A stretch of DNA of 39,915 nt from Clostridia bacterium (lineage in GTDB: Bacteria; Bacillota; Clostridia; Christensenellales; CAG-138): assembly GCA_016292635.1 (NCBI GenBank), contig JAEDIC010000019.1, positions 1 to 39,915 of the forward strand, read 5' to 3'. This document shows, in pieces, positions 15,624 through 22,107 of this stretch (position 1 is its first letter; each line of letters begins with the position of its first letter). The notes beneath the pieces are model-generated. The model was given only the letters and a program-made list of their open reading frames with translations. It had not been told where the DNA came from and did no database searches. A program made the position numbers and the translations under genes.

Positions 15624-16741
15624 GTATCCGCACCTACTTCCTTAACAACTGCCACTCCGTTTTTTACAGACAGCTCGTATGTGCAGGATGGCAGATAAGA
15701 GGGAACCGTACCGATATACACAAGGCTGGGGTTTGTAATTATCATATGTTGCGGGCCGGAAGACATCTTTATCTCCATCCAGAATTCATAATAGGTATCC
15801 GCGGGCAGCGTCATGAAAAGACTATGAACATCGGAAAGGTAATATTCATGTCCGTCCAGCGGGGATAACTGGAGCAGCTCTGACGATGATATCTGTATAT
15901 CCCGTGTCCATGCGGTTCCGGCAGGGCCCATGATATTTACGGAAGGGGGATTATCGAGGCCGCCGTTGTTAGTCCAGCTTAGTGTGCCGTCAGAAGCAAC
16001 GGAGGGAGTAAAGGTAGCGCCGTTTGCGCCATTTGCACCGGGCTCGCCCTGAACGCCCTGGGGGCCGGTATCGCCCTTGTCGCCCTTTGGGCTGGCAGGT
16101 ATACCCAGAAAAATATGCTTGCCGTCACCGGTATCCGTTACAGAGGCTGTAGGGGCTGCGCCGGAGGAAAGCATGGCGACCTCAGCGGATAGATTATTGA
16201 AGCGGGCTACGGCTGCTTCTCGCTCGGCCTCTGCCTGAACACGGGCAGCTTCTGCGATTTGGGTATTTGCCATAAGCTCTGCAAGGTCATCCGCCGAGTT
16301 TTGCAGGCTTTCGGTAAGGGTACGAAGCAGGGGATACTCCGGAGCCGCCTGCACGGTATCTTCGTCTATAATTGCCTTGCGGCAGGAAAAATTGAACCGG
16401 GCAGTGGTAACGATGGTGGAAAGGGTATCGTCGGAGTATATCTGCAGTTCGCATTCTACCATGCCGGGGGAAAATGAGGCGGGGAAAAGCAGTATTTCCA
16501 CCTCGTTGCCGCCGATGGTCACTCCGCCATCCTGCGTTCCGCTATCCTGCAGCGAAGTGACGCCGTCCGGCCGGGAAAAAGCGGCAATGACCCTGCAGCC
16601 GGAAATATCCACAGGATAGTCGCCATCTGTAAGAGCGATATGTATTATGTTTCCGTTATCGCCGTTTATTACGGTAAAGTCCTTATGGGAGGACGGGCGC
16701 TTTATATCCAGCGCCACGTCAAATGTTTTGTTTACTGACAT
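15620..16741 (-). CDS. BppU-like phage baseplate/tail protein with collagen-like repeats
   Basis: A 373-residue protein of phage-tail type. Residues 1-125 match the N-terminal domain of baseplate upper proteins (BppU): a strand-rich fold with DFTVINGDNGNIIHIALTDG, VIAAFSRPDG and ARFNFSCRKAIID. Residues about 140-190 form an alanine/glutamate-rich helix, likely a trimeric coiled coil. Residues 220-243 are eight collagen-type G-x-y triplets (GDKGDTGPQGVQGEPG and on). Then comes FTPSVASDGTLSWTNNGG, common in tail proteins of gut phages, and a C-terminal domain of about 100 residues that would hold receptor binding. The start has AAGGAGG six bases upstream. No other phage gene lies nearby and no signal peptide is present. 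Origin from a prophage is inferred. Confidence 0.83.
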   Translation of the reverse strand: MSVNKTFDVALDIKRPSSHKDFTVINGDNGNIIHIALTDGDYPVDISGCRVIAAFSRPDGVTSLQDSGTQDGGVTIGGNEVEILLFPASFSPGMVECELQIYSDDTLSTIVTTARFNFSCRKAIIDEDTVQAAPEYPLLRTLTESLQNSADDLAELMANTQIAEAARVQAEAEREAAVARFNNLSAEVAMLSSGAAPTASVTDTGDGKHIFLGIPASPKGDKGDTGPQGVQGEPGANGANGATFTPSVASDGTLSWTNNGGLDNPPSVNIMGPAGTAWTRDIQISSSELLQLSPLDGHEYYLSDVHSLFMTLPADTYYEFWMEIKMSSGPQHMIITNPSLVYIGTVPSYLPSCTYELSVKNGVAVVKEVGADT

Positions 16742-16771
16742 TAATTACCTCCTTAATGGGATGTGATTATG

Positions 16772-16798
16772 CCGCATACGGGGAGCGAACCGTATACG
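16772..16798 (-). promoter_or_regulatory. Leader hairpin of the BppU-like gene
   Basis: On the minus strand CGTATACGG pairs with CCGTATGCG, nine pairs with one T-G, around an eight-base loop. It lies in the untranslated leader about 30 bases before the start codon and has no U-tract after it, so it is more likely a stability or translation element than a terminator. Confidence 0.45.
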
Positions 16799-16821
16799 AA
16801 CAATAGTTCTGCACAGGTAAA

Positions 16822-16850
16822 ATTTTAAAGCAAAACAGGGCGCTTTTCAA
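16822..16850 (-). promoter_or_regulatory. Promoter of the BppU-like cassette
   Basis: On the minus strand TTGAAA (16850-16845) and TAAAAT (16827-16822) are 17 bases apart, giving the cassette its own vegetative-type promoter. Confidence 0.6.
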
Positions 16851-16953
16851 TTACATACCAGACGCATAGTACCAAAATTGGTATTGCAGTAAAACAAACT
16901 GCACAAACGGTGCATCGCTTTTGCATAAGTTGCGCACGCATGATTTCCCGTTA
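16851..16953. other. Gap rich in short inverted repeats between the BppU cassette and thyA
   Basis: No gene is visible. The stretch holds several small palindromes: ACCAAAATTGGT (16871-16882), GCAGT/ACTGC (16886-16902) and TGCAC/GTGCA (16900-16914), plus repeated TTGCA words. They lie upstream of both divergent promoters and could be binding sites for a regulator, but nothing identifies one. Confidence 0.4.
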
Positions 16954-16982
16954 TTGATAATGAGGTGGTTTATTGATAGAAT
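16954..16982 (+). promoter_or_regulatory. Probable thyA promoter
   Basis: TTGATA (16954-16959) and TAGAAT (16977-16982) are 17 bases apart. A second, weaker pair lies nearer the gene (TTGGCA near 16998 with TATTTA). Confidence 0.5.
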
Positions 16983-17057
16983 AATGGTGTGTGCAATTTG
17001 GCAATATTGAGTGCAAGTTTGTATTTAATAAATTGTAAAGAACAAAGGGGAAAAGCT

Positions 17058-17888
17058 ATGAGCAGGGCAGATACTATTTTCATTGAAAACTGCAAAAGGA
17101 TAATTTCGGAAGGCGTATGGGATATAGACAGGGAAGTTCGCCCCCGCTGGGAGGATGGAGCACCCGCTCATACCGTTAAAATGTTTGGCCTTACCAACAG
17201 ATACGATCTGTCTGAGGAATTCCCCATAATGACATTGAGAAAAACCGGATTTAAGAACGCCGTGGACGAGCTCCTTTGGATATGGCAGAAAAAATCCAAC
17301 AATGTAAATGAGCTCAACAGCCACATTTGGGATGCCTGGGCGGATGAATCCGGCAGCATCGGCAAGGCATACGGTTATCAGCTTGGAGTAAAGCACAGAT
17401 ACAAAGAAGGGGAAATGGATCAGGTGGACAGGATACTGTACGACCTGAAGCACAATCCTGCTTCCCGCCGCATAATGAGCAACATATACAACCACGCTGA
17501 CCTTATTGATATGCACCTTTATCCCTGCGCCTACAGCATGACCTTCAATGTTTCCGGCAACAGGCTCAATGCGATTTTGAACCAGCGATCTCAGGATATG
17601 CTGGTGGCAAATAACTGGAATGTTTGCCAATATGCGGTGCTTGTGCATATGATGGCTCAGGTGAGCGGGTTGCAGGCAGGCACGCTGCTTCACGTTATTG
17701 CGGACGCCCATATTTACGACAGGCATATTCCCCTTGTGGAGGAGATGCTCAAGCGTGAGCCCATGGAAGCGCCAAGGTTTATAATTGACGAGAGCATAGA
17801 CGACTTCTACAAATTCACTGTGGACAGCTTTGCCCTTGAGAACTATCAGTCCCATGGCTCCATAGGCAAAATACCTGTGGCGATATGA
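17058..17888 (+). CDS. thyA: Thymidylate synthase
   Basis: A 276-residue ThyA. It makes dTMP from dUMP using methylene-tetrahydrofolate, which is oxidised to dihydrofolate. Motifs present are RWEDGAPAHTVKMFG, the catalytic Cys157 in YPCAYSMTFNV, SRRIMSNIYN for phosphate binding, QRSQDM with the conserved aspartate, WNVCQYA with the base-recognising asparagine, and HVIADAHIYDRH. The C-terminal IPVAI ending is typical. The frame is open to 16989, but MSRADTIFIEN is the family start and AAAGGGGAAAAG lies just upstream of 17058. The gene overlaps folA by four bases (ATGA), so synthesis and recycling of the folate cofactor are coupled. Confidence 0.96.
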   Translation: MSRADTIFIENCKRIISEGVWDIDREVRPRWEDGAPAHTVKMFGLTNRYDLSEEFPIMTLRKTGFKNAVDELLWIWQKKSNNVNELNSHIWDAWADESGSIGKAYGYQLGVKHRYKEGEMDQVDRILYDLKHNPASRRIMSNIYNHADLIDMHLYPCAYSMTFNVSGNRLNAILNQRSQDMLVANNWNVCQYAVLVHMMAQVSGLQAGTLLHVIADAHIYDRHIPLVEEMLKREPMEAPRFIIDESIDDFYKFTVDSFALENYQSHGSIGKIPVAI

Positions 17889-18397
17889 TCATGAATATCA
17901 TAGTTGCTGTTGACAAAAACTACGGTATAGGCCTAAATGGCGGATTGCTTTTCAGCATACCTGAGGATATGGCGTATTTCCGCACCATGACCCGGGGCAA
18001 AACCGTTATAATGGGAAGAAAGACCCTGGAGTCCCTGCCGGGAGGAAAGCCCCTTAAGGACAGGCGAAATATCGTATTCAGCAGGGATTCTGCATTCGCC
18101 GTGCCCGGAGTGGAAAAAGTTTCGTCTGTAGATGAACTGATAGCTCTTGCGGGAGAGGAAGAGGATGCGTTTGTTATGGGCGGCGAGGCAATATACCGTA
18201 TTCTGCTGCCATATTGCAAGAGGGCATATATTACCATGGTGGACGCAGAGGTTGAGGCAGACAGGTTCTTTCCTAATATAGAGCAAATTGAGGGCTGGGC
18301 CCTTGAGGACGCGTCGGAATGGAAGGAGTATGAGGGGCTGCGCTTCCAGTTCAGGGTGTATAAAAGAGCTATAGAAGCTCCTCGGGAACAATCGTAA
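17885..18397 (+). CDS. folA: Dihydrofolate reductase
   Basis: A 170-residue DHFR that reduces dihydrofolate, the by-product of ThyA, to tetrahydrofolate with NADPH. It shows the N-terminal MNIIVAVDKNYGIGLNGGLL, the active-site acidic residue in SIPEDMAYFR, the NADPH loop MGRKTLESLP, RRNIVFSR and VMGGEAIYR. In the usual LPW motif the tryptophan position is Phe (LLF), a tolerated change. The start at 17885 overlaps the thyA stop codon; a second in-frame ATG at 17891 is possible. The last ten residues look like an unstructured tail. Translation is probably coupled to thyA. Confidence 0.94.
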   Translation: MIMNIIVAVDKNYGIGLNGGLLFSIPEDMAYFRTMTRGKTVIMGRKTLESLPGGKPLKDRRNIVFSRDSAFAVPGVEKVSSVDELIALAGEEEDAFVMGGEAIYRILLPYCKRAYITMVDAEVEADRFFPNIEQIEGWALEDASEWKEYEGLRFQFRVYKRAIEAPREQS

Positions 18398-18447
18398 AAC
18401 ATAAGCTTATTCGGAACCGAAGGGGGCGGCTCCATCGGGAGAAATGG

Positions 18448-18957
18448 ATGATAAAAGCAATAGTATACCTTACAAACACAGGCAGCACCGGGCGGTACGC
18501 TGAAATGCTATCCGAGGTCACCGGGCTGCCTGCTTTGCCCCTCAGGGAGGCGGGGCGGGAGGTAAAGCTGAATGAGGAAGTATTCTATCTTGGCTGGATA
18601 ATTCAGGGCCGAATTAAGGGATATAACCGGGCGGCCCTTAGATTCAGCATAGTGGGCGCATGCGGAGTGGGCATGGATCGGTCTGCGGAGGATACGGCGG
18701 CAAAGATAAAGGCAAAGACCGGCATAACAAATCCCAGAATAAAGGTGTTTTATGCTAGAGGAGCATTTCATATGGAAAGGCTGAATACTGTGCATAAATT
18801 GCTGATGGGTACCGTTCTGAAGGTAATGAAAGAAGGTCGTGGAGACAGCGAAACGGTAAAGCTTATGGAGAAGGGCTGCGATTTTGTTGATGCCAAAAAC
18901 ATAAAGGCGGCGGCTGACTGGATAACCGGTTACAACCGCCGCTTCGCAAAGCGATAG
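18448..18957 (+). CDS. Flavodoxin-like protein
   Basis: A 169-residue protein. The N-terminus AIVYLTNTGSTGRYAEMLSE is the flavodoxin phosphate-binding loop (T-x-T-G-S-T-G). Later come EEVFYLGWIIQGRIKGY and VGACGVGM, which correspond to the strand-loop segments contacting the isoalloxazine ring. This suggests FMN binding and an electron-transfer role, but it is not a classical small acidic flavodoxin, and the partner is unknown. The start has GGGAG five bases upstream. It follows folA at 50 bases with no terminator, so it may belong to the thyA transcript. Its stop codon directly abuts the stop codon of the convergent DUF1294 gene. Confidence 0.75.
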   Translation: MIKAIVYLTNTGSTGRYAEMLSEVTGLPALPLREAGREVKLNEEVFYLGWIIQGRIKGYNRAALRFSIVGACGVGMDRSAEDTAAKIKAKTGITNPRIKVFYARGAFHMERLNTVHKLLMGTVLKVMKEGRGDSETVKLMEKGCDFVDAKNIKAAADWITGYNRRFAKR

Positions 18958-19221
18958 CTATTTTATGAGGCAAATAAGCACGCCGATATTCAATATCAGC
19001 AGCAGGGGCATGCCCAGCTTAAACGAGGTATGCTTTGTTTTATGGCGAAATACCTGCATTCCAACCACTCCGCCCAATGCGCCGCCAAACACCGCCAAGG
19101 CAAATAATGTTTTCTCAGGTATGCGCCAAAGGCCTTTTTTTGCCAGGGCTTTGTCTATTCCCATGAAGGCGAAGGTTATAAGCGACATTACGCACAATAC
19201 GATGAAGTGATCGTTTATCAT
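18958..19221 (-). CDS. DUF1294 family membrane protein (YsdA-like)
   Basis: An 87-residue membrane protein with the family pattern: a first membrane helix, then IDKALAKKGLWRIPEKTLF, a glycine-rich helix (GGALGGVVGMQ) and FRHKTKHTSFKLGMPLLLI. The DK..A....RI.E..L and RHKTKH motifs are diagnostic. The function is unknown. The ATG at 19221 gives the usual length and lies four bases after the ttcA stop; an in-frame GTG at 19239 would overlap ttcA and has no binding site. It is cotranscribed with ttcA. There is no spacer at all to the convergent flavodoxin-like gene. Confidence 0.85.
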   Translation of the reverse strand: MINDHFIVLCVMSLITFAFMGIDKALAKKGLWRIPEKTLFALAVFGGALGGVVGMQVFRHKTKHTSFKLGMPLLLILNIGVLICLIK

Positions 19222-19225
19222 GCAT

Positions 19226-19966
19226 TTACTCAATATCACGGGGAGGAAGCCTGAGCCTGTCCCACATACCGTATTTATGGGTATCTGCGATGGCGTTCAT
19301 TATGCGGGTCTCGGGATCAGGGACTATGGAGGTAAGGTATTTGATTATCTGCTTCATATCCTCCCGCTTGGTAAAGCCCGCAACGGGGCAGTTGGGCTTG
19401 CAGATGGGCAGCTCAAGTTTTTTAGCAACGGAAAGGGCGTATTTTTCCGGCAGAAAAACAAGGGGACGAATTACGGTAACATCCTGACGGTTAAGGTATG
19501 TTACAGGGCCAAATGTATTGAGACGGCTTTCGTACAGCAGGCTCAGGAAGAAGGTTTCTATGACGTCATCCCTGTTATGACCCAAAGCCACCAGATTGCA
19601 GCCGTGCTGATGAGCGTAGTCATTGAGGGCGCCCCGGCGGAATTTGGCGCAGAGGGCGCAGGGGTTGGATTCCTTGCGAATGTTGAACACGACCTCGCCT
19701 ATGTCTGTTTTGAGTATCTCAAATGGAACGCCGATGGATTCCGCATACTCCGCAACAGGGCTGTAATCCTGATCGGATATGCCGAGGTCCAGCAGCACGG
19801 CGATAAGCTCATATGGCATTTTGGAAAACATCTGATACAGCTTAAGGCCGTACATAAGCAGCAGGCTGTCCTTGCCTCCGGACACTCCTATGCATATTTT
19901 ATCTCCGGGGCGTATCATGTTGTAGCGTTCATCGGCCCGGCGTATGCAGCCTAATACTCTTTTCAT
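19226..19966 (-). CDS. ttcA: TtcA-family tRNA-cytidine(32) 2-sulfurtransferase-like protein
   Basis: A 246-residue PP-loop ATPase. The ATP pyrophosphate loop is SGGKDS at residues 29-34 (CIGVSGGKDSLLLMYGLKLY). The conserved cysteine pair is in NPCALCAKFRRGAL, with a third cysteine in CKPNCPV, and GHNRDDVIETFFLSLLY is present. In TtcA these three cysteines hold an iron-sulfur cluster and the enzyme converts cytidine 32 of some tRNAs to 2-thiocytidine. The exact tRNA target in Clostridia is less certain, because related TtcA/TtuA proteins act on other positions. The start at 19966 has CGAGG upstream and gives the normal N-terminus; a longer reading to 20014 has no binding site. Its promoter overlaps that of the divergent metK leader. 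Confidence 0.85.
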   Translation of the reverse strand: MKRVLGCIRRADERYNMIRPGDKICIGVSGGKDSLLLMYGLKLYQMFSKMPYELIAVLLDLGISDQDYSPVAEYAESIGVPFEILKTDIGEVVFNIRKESNPCALCAKFRRGALNDYAHQHGCNLVALGHNRDDVIETFFLSLLYESRLNTFGPVTYLNRQDVTVIRPLVFLPEKYALSVAKKLELPICKPNCPVAGFTKREDMKQIIKYLTSIVPDPETRIMNAIADTHKYGMWDRLRLPPRDIE

Positions 19967-19999
19967 TGGGTACCTCGTAATTCTTTGGAATGATGTTTT

Positions 20000-20028
20000 A
20001 TTATAACTTAACATGGCTATTGACGCAA
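20000..20028 (-). promoter_or_regulatory. Promoter of ttcA-DUF1294
   Basis: On the minus strand TTGCGT (20028-20023) and a consensus TATAAT (20005-20000) are 17 bases apart. The -35 box overlaps the -35 box of the metK leader promoter on the other strand. Confidence 0.75.
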
Positions 20029-20047
20029 CGGTGAACCATGTGATAAA
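20020..20047 (+). promoter_or_regulatory. Promoter of the SAM riboswitch/metK transcript
   Basis: TTGACG (20020-20025) is followed after 16 bases by GATAAA (20042-20047), with an extended TG one base before it. Transcription would begin near 20054, shortly before the riboswitch. Confidence 0.65.
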
Positions 20048-20070
20048 ATTGCCGGGAAAACCGAATATGC

Positions 20071-20173
20071 CTTATCAAGAGTGGTTGAGGGACCGGCCCT
20101 TAGAAACCCGACAACCTGCCCCCCTGTGGGGTAAGGTGCCAATTCCGGCAGCGCATATGCGCTGAAAGATGAG
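20071..20173 (+). ncRNA. SAM-I riboswitch (S box)
   Basis: The segment has the S-box core in order: CTTATCAAGAGTGG, GAGGGACCGGCCC, TGAAACCCG-type core read here as TTAGAAACCCGACAACC, then AAGGTGCCAATTCC and GAAAGATGAG. P1 pairs CTTATC (20071-20076) with GATGAG (20168-20173). S boxes bind S-adenosylmethionine and turn the gene off. The P1 3' strand GATGAG is also complementary to CTCATC (20191-20196) in the terminator, which gives the expected antiterminator switch. Confidence 0.97.
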
Positions 20174-20188
20174 CGATGCAGCGATCTG

Positions 20189-20216
20189 ACCTCATCTGTG
20201 TATGAGGTTTTACTTT
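20189..20216 (+). terminator. SAM-controlled terminator before metK
   Basis: ACCTCAT (20189-20195) pairs with ATGAGGT (20202-20208), followed by TTTTACTTTATTTT. Its left arm overlaps the bases that can pair with the riboswitch P1 3' strand, so terminator and antiterminator exclude each other. Confidence 0.9.
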
Positions 20217-20234
20217 ATTTTGGAGGAAGAATAA

Positions 20235-21404
20235 ATGAAAAAGCTCTTTACCTCGGAGTCTGTTACCGAGGGACATCCCGACAAACTTTGCGATTGCATA
20301 TCCGACGCTGTACTTGACGCCATTTTGGCAGAAGATCCCGCCGGCCGTGTTGCCTGCGAATGCTCCGCAACCACCGGAACGCTGCTTGTAATGGGCGAGA
20401 TAAGCACAACCGCGCATATTGACGTTGCGGATATAGCCAAAAAAACCATTGCCCGCATAGGCTACGATAAGCCTGAATATGGCTTTGATTGCAACAGCCT
20501 TACCGTGATAACCGCATTGGACGTACAGTCTCCGGATATAGCCATGGGCGTGGACAAGTCCATTGAAGCCAGGACGGGAGAAGAATCCCGCTTCGCCACA
20601 GGCGCCGGGGATCAGGGCATGATGTTCGGGTTCGCCTGCGATGAGACCGACGAGCTTATGCCCTTGCCTATTTTCCTTGCCCACAGCCTTACAAGAAGGC
20701 TTACAGAGGCCCGCAGGAGCGGGGAGATACCCTATCTCCGCCCTGACGGAAAAAGCCAGGTAACCGTGGAATACGATGAAGATAAGCCTGTGCGCGTTGA
20801 TACGGTTGTTATCTCTGCTCAGCATGATCCCGATGTAACGTTGGAGCAGATACGGGCGGACATAATAGAAAAGGTGATAATGCCCACAATACCCGCAGAA
20901 TACGTGGATGGGGATATACGCATATTCGTAAACCCCACCGGACGCTTTGTTATAGGCGGTCCCCATGGGGACAGCGGCCTTACCGGGCGCAAGATAATCG
21001 TGGATACTTATGGCGGATATGCCCGCCATGGCGGCGGCGCTTTTTCCGGCAAGGATCCCACAAAGGTTGACCGCAGCGCTGCCTATGCGGCCCGCTATGC
21101 CGCCAAAAACGTTGTGGCGGCAGGCCTTGCAAAATACTGCGAGATACAGCTTGCCTATGCCATAGGCGTTGCCCGTCCGGTGTCCATAATGGTGGATACC
21201 AAGGGCACCGGCGTAATACCCGATGGCGAGATAGCCGATAGAATAGTAAAGTGCCTTGATCTTCGTCCGGAGGCTATAATCCAGCGCCTTGGCCTCAGGA
21301 GCCCCATTTATTCCGCTACCGCGGCATACGGTCATTTTGGCAGGACCGATATAGACCTGCCCTGGGAGCGCACTGATATGGCGGAACAGCTAAAACAGGT
21401 ATAA
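20235..21404 (+). CDS. metK: S-adenosylmethionine synthetase
   Basis: A 389-residue MetK that makes S-adenosylmethionine from methionine and ATP. The N-terminus MKKLFTSESVTEGHPDKLCD holds the ATP-binding histidine. GAGDQGMMFGFACDET is the conserved central motif, and GGPHGDSGLTGRKIIVDTYGG spread over two segments with GGGAFSGKDPTKVDRSAAY forms the phosphate loop. TGGAGGAAG lies upstream of the start. Length and motifs are complete. Product inhibition of expression comes through the SAM-I riboswitch and terminator in the leader. A terminator follows at 21456-21486. Confidence 0.97.
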   Translation: MKKLFTSESVTEGHPDKLCDCISDAVLDAILAEDPAGRVACECSATTGTLLVMGEISTTAHIDVADIAKKTIARIGYDKPEYGFDCNSLTVITALDVQSPDIAMGVDKSIEARTGEESRFATGAGDQGMMFGFACDETDELMPLPIFLAHSLTRRLTEARRSGEIPYLRPDGKSQVTVEYDEDKPVRVDTVVISAQHDPDVTLEQIRADIIEKVIMPTIPAEYVDGDIRIFVNPTGRFVIGGPHGDSGLTGRKIIVDTYGGYARHGGGAFSGKDPTKVDRSAAYAARYAAKNVVAAGLAKYCEIQLAYAIGVARPVSIMVDTKGTGVIPDGEIADRIVKCLDLRPEAIIQRLGLRSPIYSATAAYGHFGRTDIDLPWERTDMAEQLKQV

Positions 21405-21455
21405 GCGCAGCTTCAGTTGGACAGGTGAGGATAAAAATTAATGTTTTGCAAAAAT

Positions 21456-21486
21456 GCGTCGGGTGAGTTGATTCCCCGGCGCTTTT
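21456..21486 (+). terminator. Terminator of metK
   Basis: GCGTCGGG (21456-21463) pairs with CCCGGCGC (21475-21482) with one T-G pair, followed by TTTT. The loop contains the -35 box of the next gene's promoter. Confidence 0.8.
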
Positions 21487-21497
21487 ACGGTTATAAT
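21468..21497 (+). promoter_or_regulatory. Promoter of the small P-loop-like gene
   Basis: TTGATT (21468-21473) and a consensus TATAAT (21492-21497) are 18 bases apart. The -35 box lies in the loop of the metK terminator. Confidence 0.6.
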
Positions 21498-21554
21498 GTA
21501 TATAGTGAATGGGCTTGATGACCATGAACAATAAAGCACAGGAGGACACTCAAA

Positions 21555-21959
21555 TTGGTTCGTGTTATCTTCGGCGAAAAGGGAGCCGGAAACTCAAAGC
21601 GCATAATACAGATGGCCAATGACTCACTTGAACAGACCAAAGGCAGCGTAGTATTCATAGACGCAGAGGGACAGTATCTCTTCGACCTGAAGCACGCCGT
21701 TCGCTTTATAGATGCGGGTCATTACCGCATAAACAGCCCGGATATGTTTACGGGATTCGTGGCAGGCATAGCCGCACAGGATTTCGACCTTGAGAGGGTA
21801 TATGTTGACGGATTCTCCAAAATGGTGGATCGCCCGCTGGATTCTCTCCAAGATATGTTTTCCGCTCTGGATGAGCTTTCCACCCGCAGCGAGATAGAAA
21901 TAATTATCGCGCTTAGCGGCGGCGATATGCCGGAATACATGAAAAAATATCTTGCGTAA
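21555..21959 (+). CDS. Small conserved P-loop-like protein with altered Walker A
   Basis: A 134-residue protein that begins with a TTG start codon, chosen because AGGAGG lies nine bases upstream and the N-terminus MVRVIFGEKGAGNSKRII matches a clostridial family I recall as opening with GEKGTGKTK. In such relatives the loop is a Walker A motif; here the lysine position is Asn (GEKGAGNS), so ATP binding in the usual way is doubtful. The rest alternates strands and helices (GSVVFIDAEGQYLFDL, FVAGIAAQDFDLERVYVDG, then EIEIIIALSGG) as in a small NTPase-like fold. The function is unknown. It has its own promoter and terminator, so it is a single-gene unit. Confidence 0.75.
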   Translation: MVRVIFGEKGAGNSKRIIQMANDSLEQTKGSVVFIDAEGQYLFDLKHAVRFIDAGHYRINSPDMFTGFVAGIAAQDFDLERVYVDGFSKMVDRPLDSLQDMFSALDELSTRSEIEIIIALSGGDMPEYMKKYLA

Positions 21960-21978
21960 TAAAATACGGTATTTAGGT

Positions 21979-22013
21979 GGGGGCAGTATGCATGCCTCCG
22001 CTTTTATTTTTTG
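21979..22013 (+). terminator. Terminator of the small P-loop-like gene
   Basis: GGGGGC (21979-21984) pairs with GCCTCC (21994-21999) with one G-T pair, followed by a T-rich run CTTTTATTTTTTG. Confidence 0.7.
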
Positions 22014-22047
22014 ATTTTGCCGCCCCGCTGCGGTGCGGTGGATATAA

Positions 22048-22076
22048 TTGCAGGCATAACAGTAATAATGTATAAG
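22048..22076 (+). promoter_or_regulatory. Promoter of the S41 protease gene
   Basis: TTGCAG (22048-22053) and TATAAG (22071-22076) are 17 bases apart, about 30 bases before the start codon. Confidence 0.6.
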
Positions 22077-22107
22077 AAAGAATTATGTGCTTATGGAGGT
22101 AAATGGG

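Noticed and set aside
15231..16741. Diversity-generating retroelement target
   Set aside because: Tail proteins can be such targets, but I saw no reverse transcriptase gene or near-identical template repeat in the window.
19222..19239. GTG start at 19239 for the DUF1294 protein
   Set aside because: It would overlap the end of ttcA, has no binding site, and gives six residues more than the usual family length.
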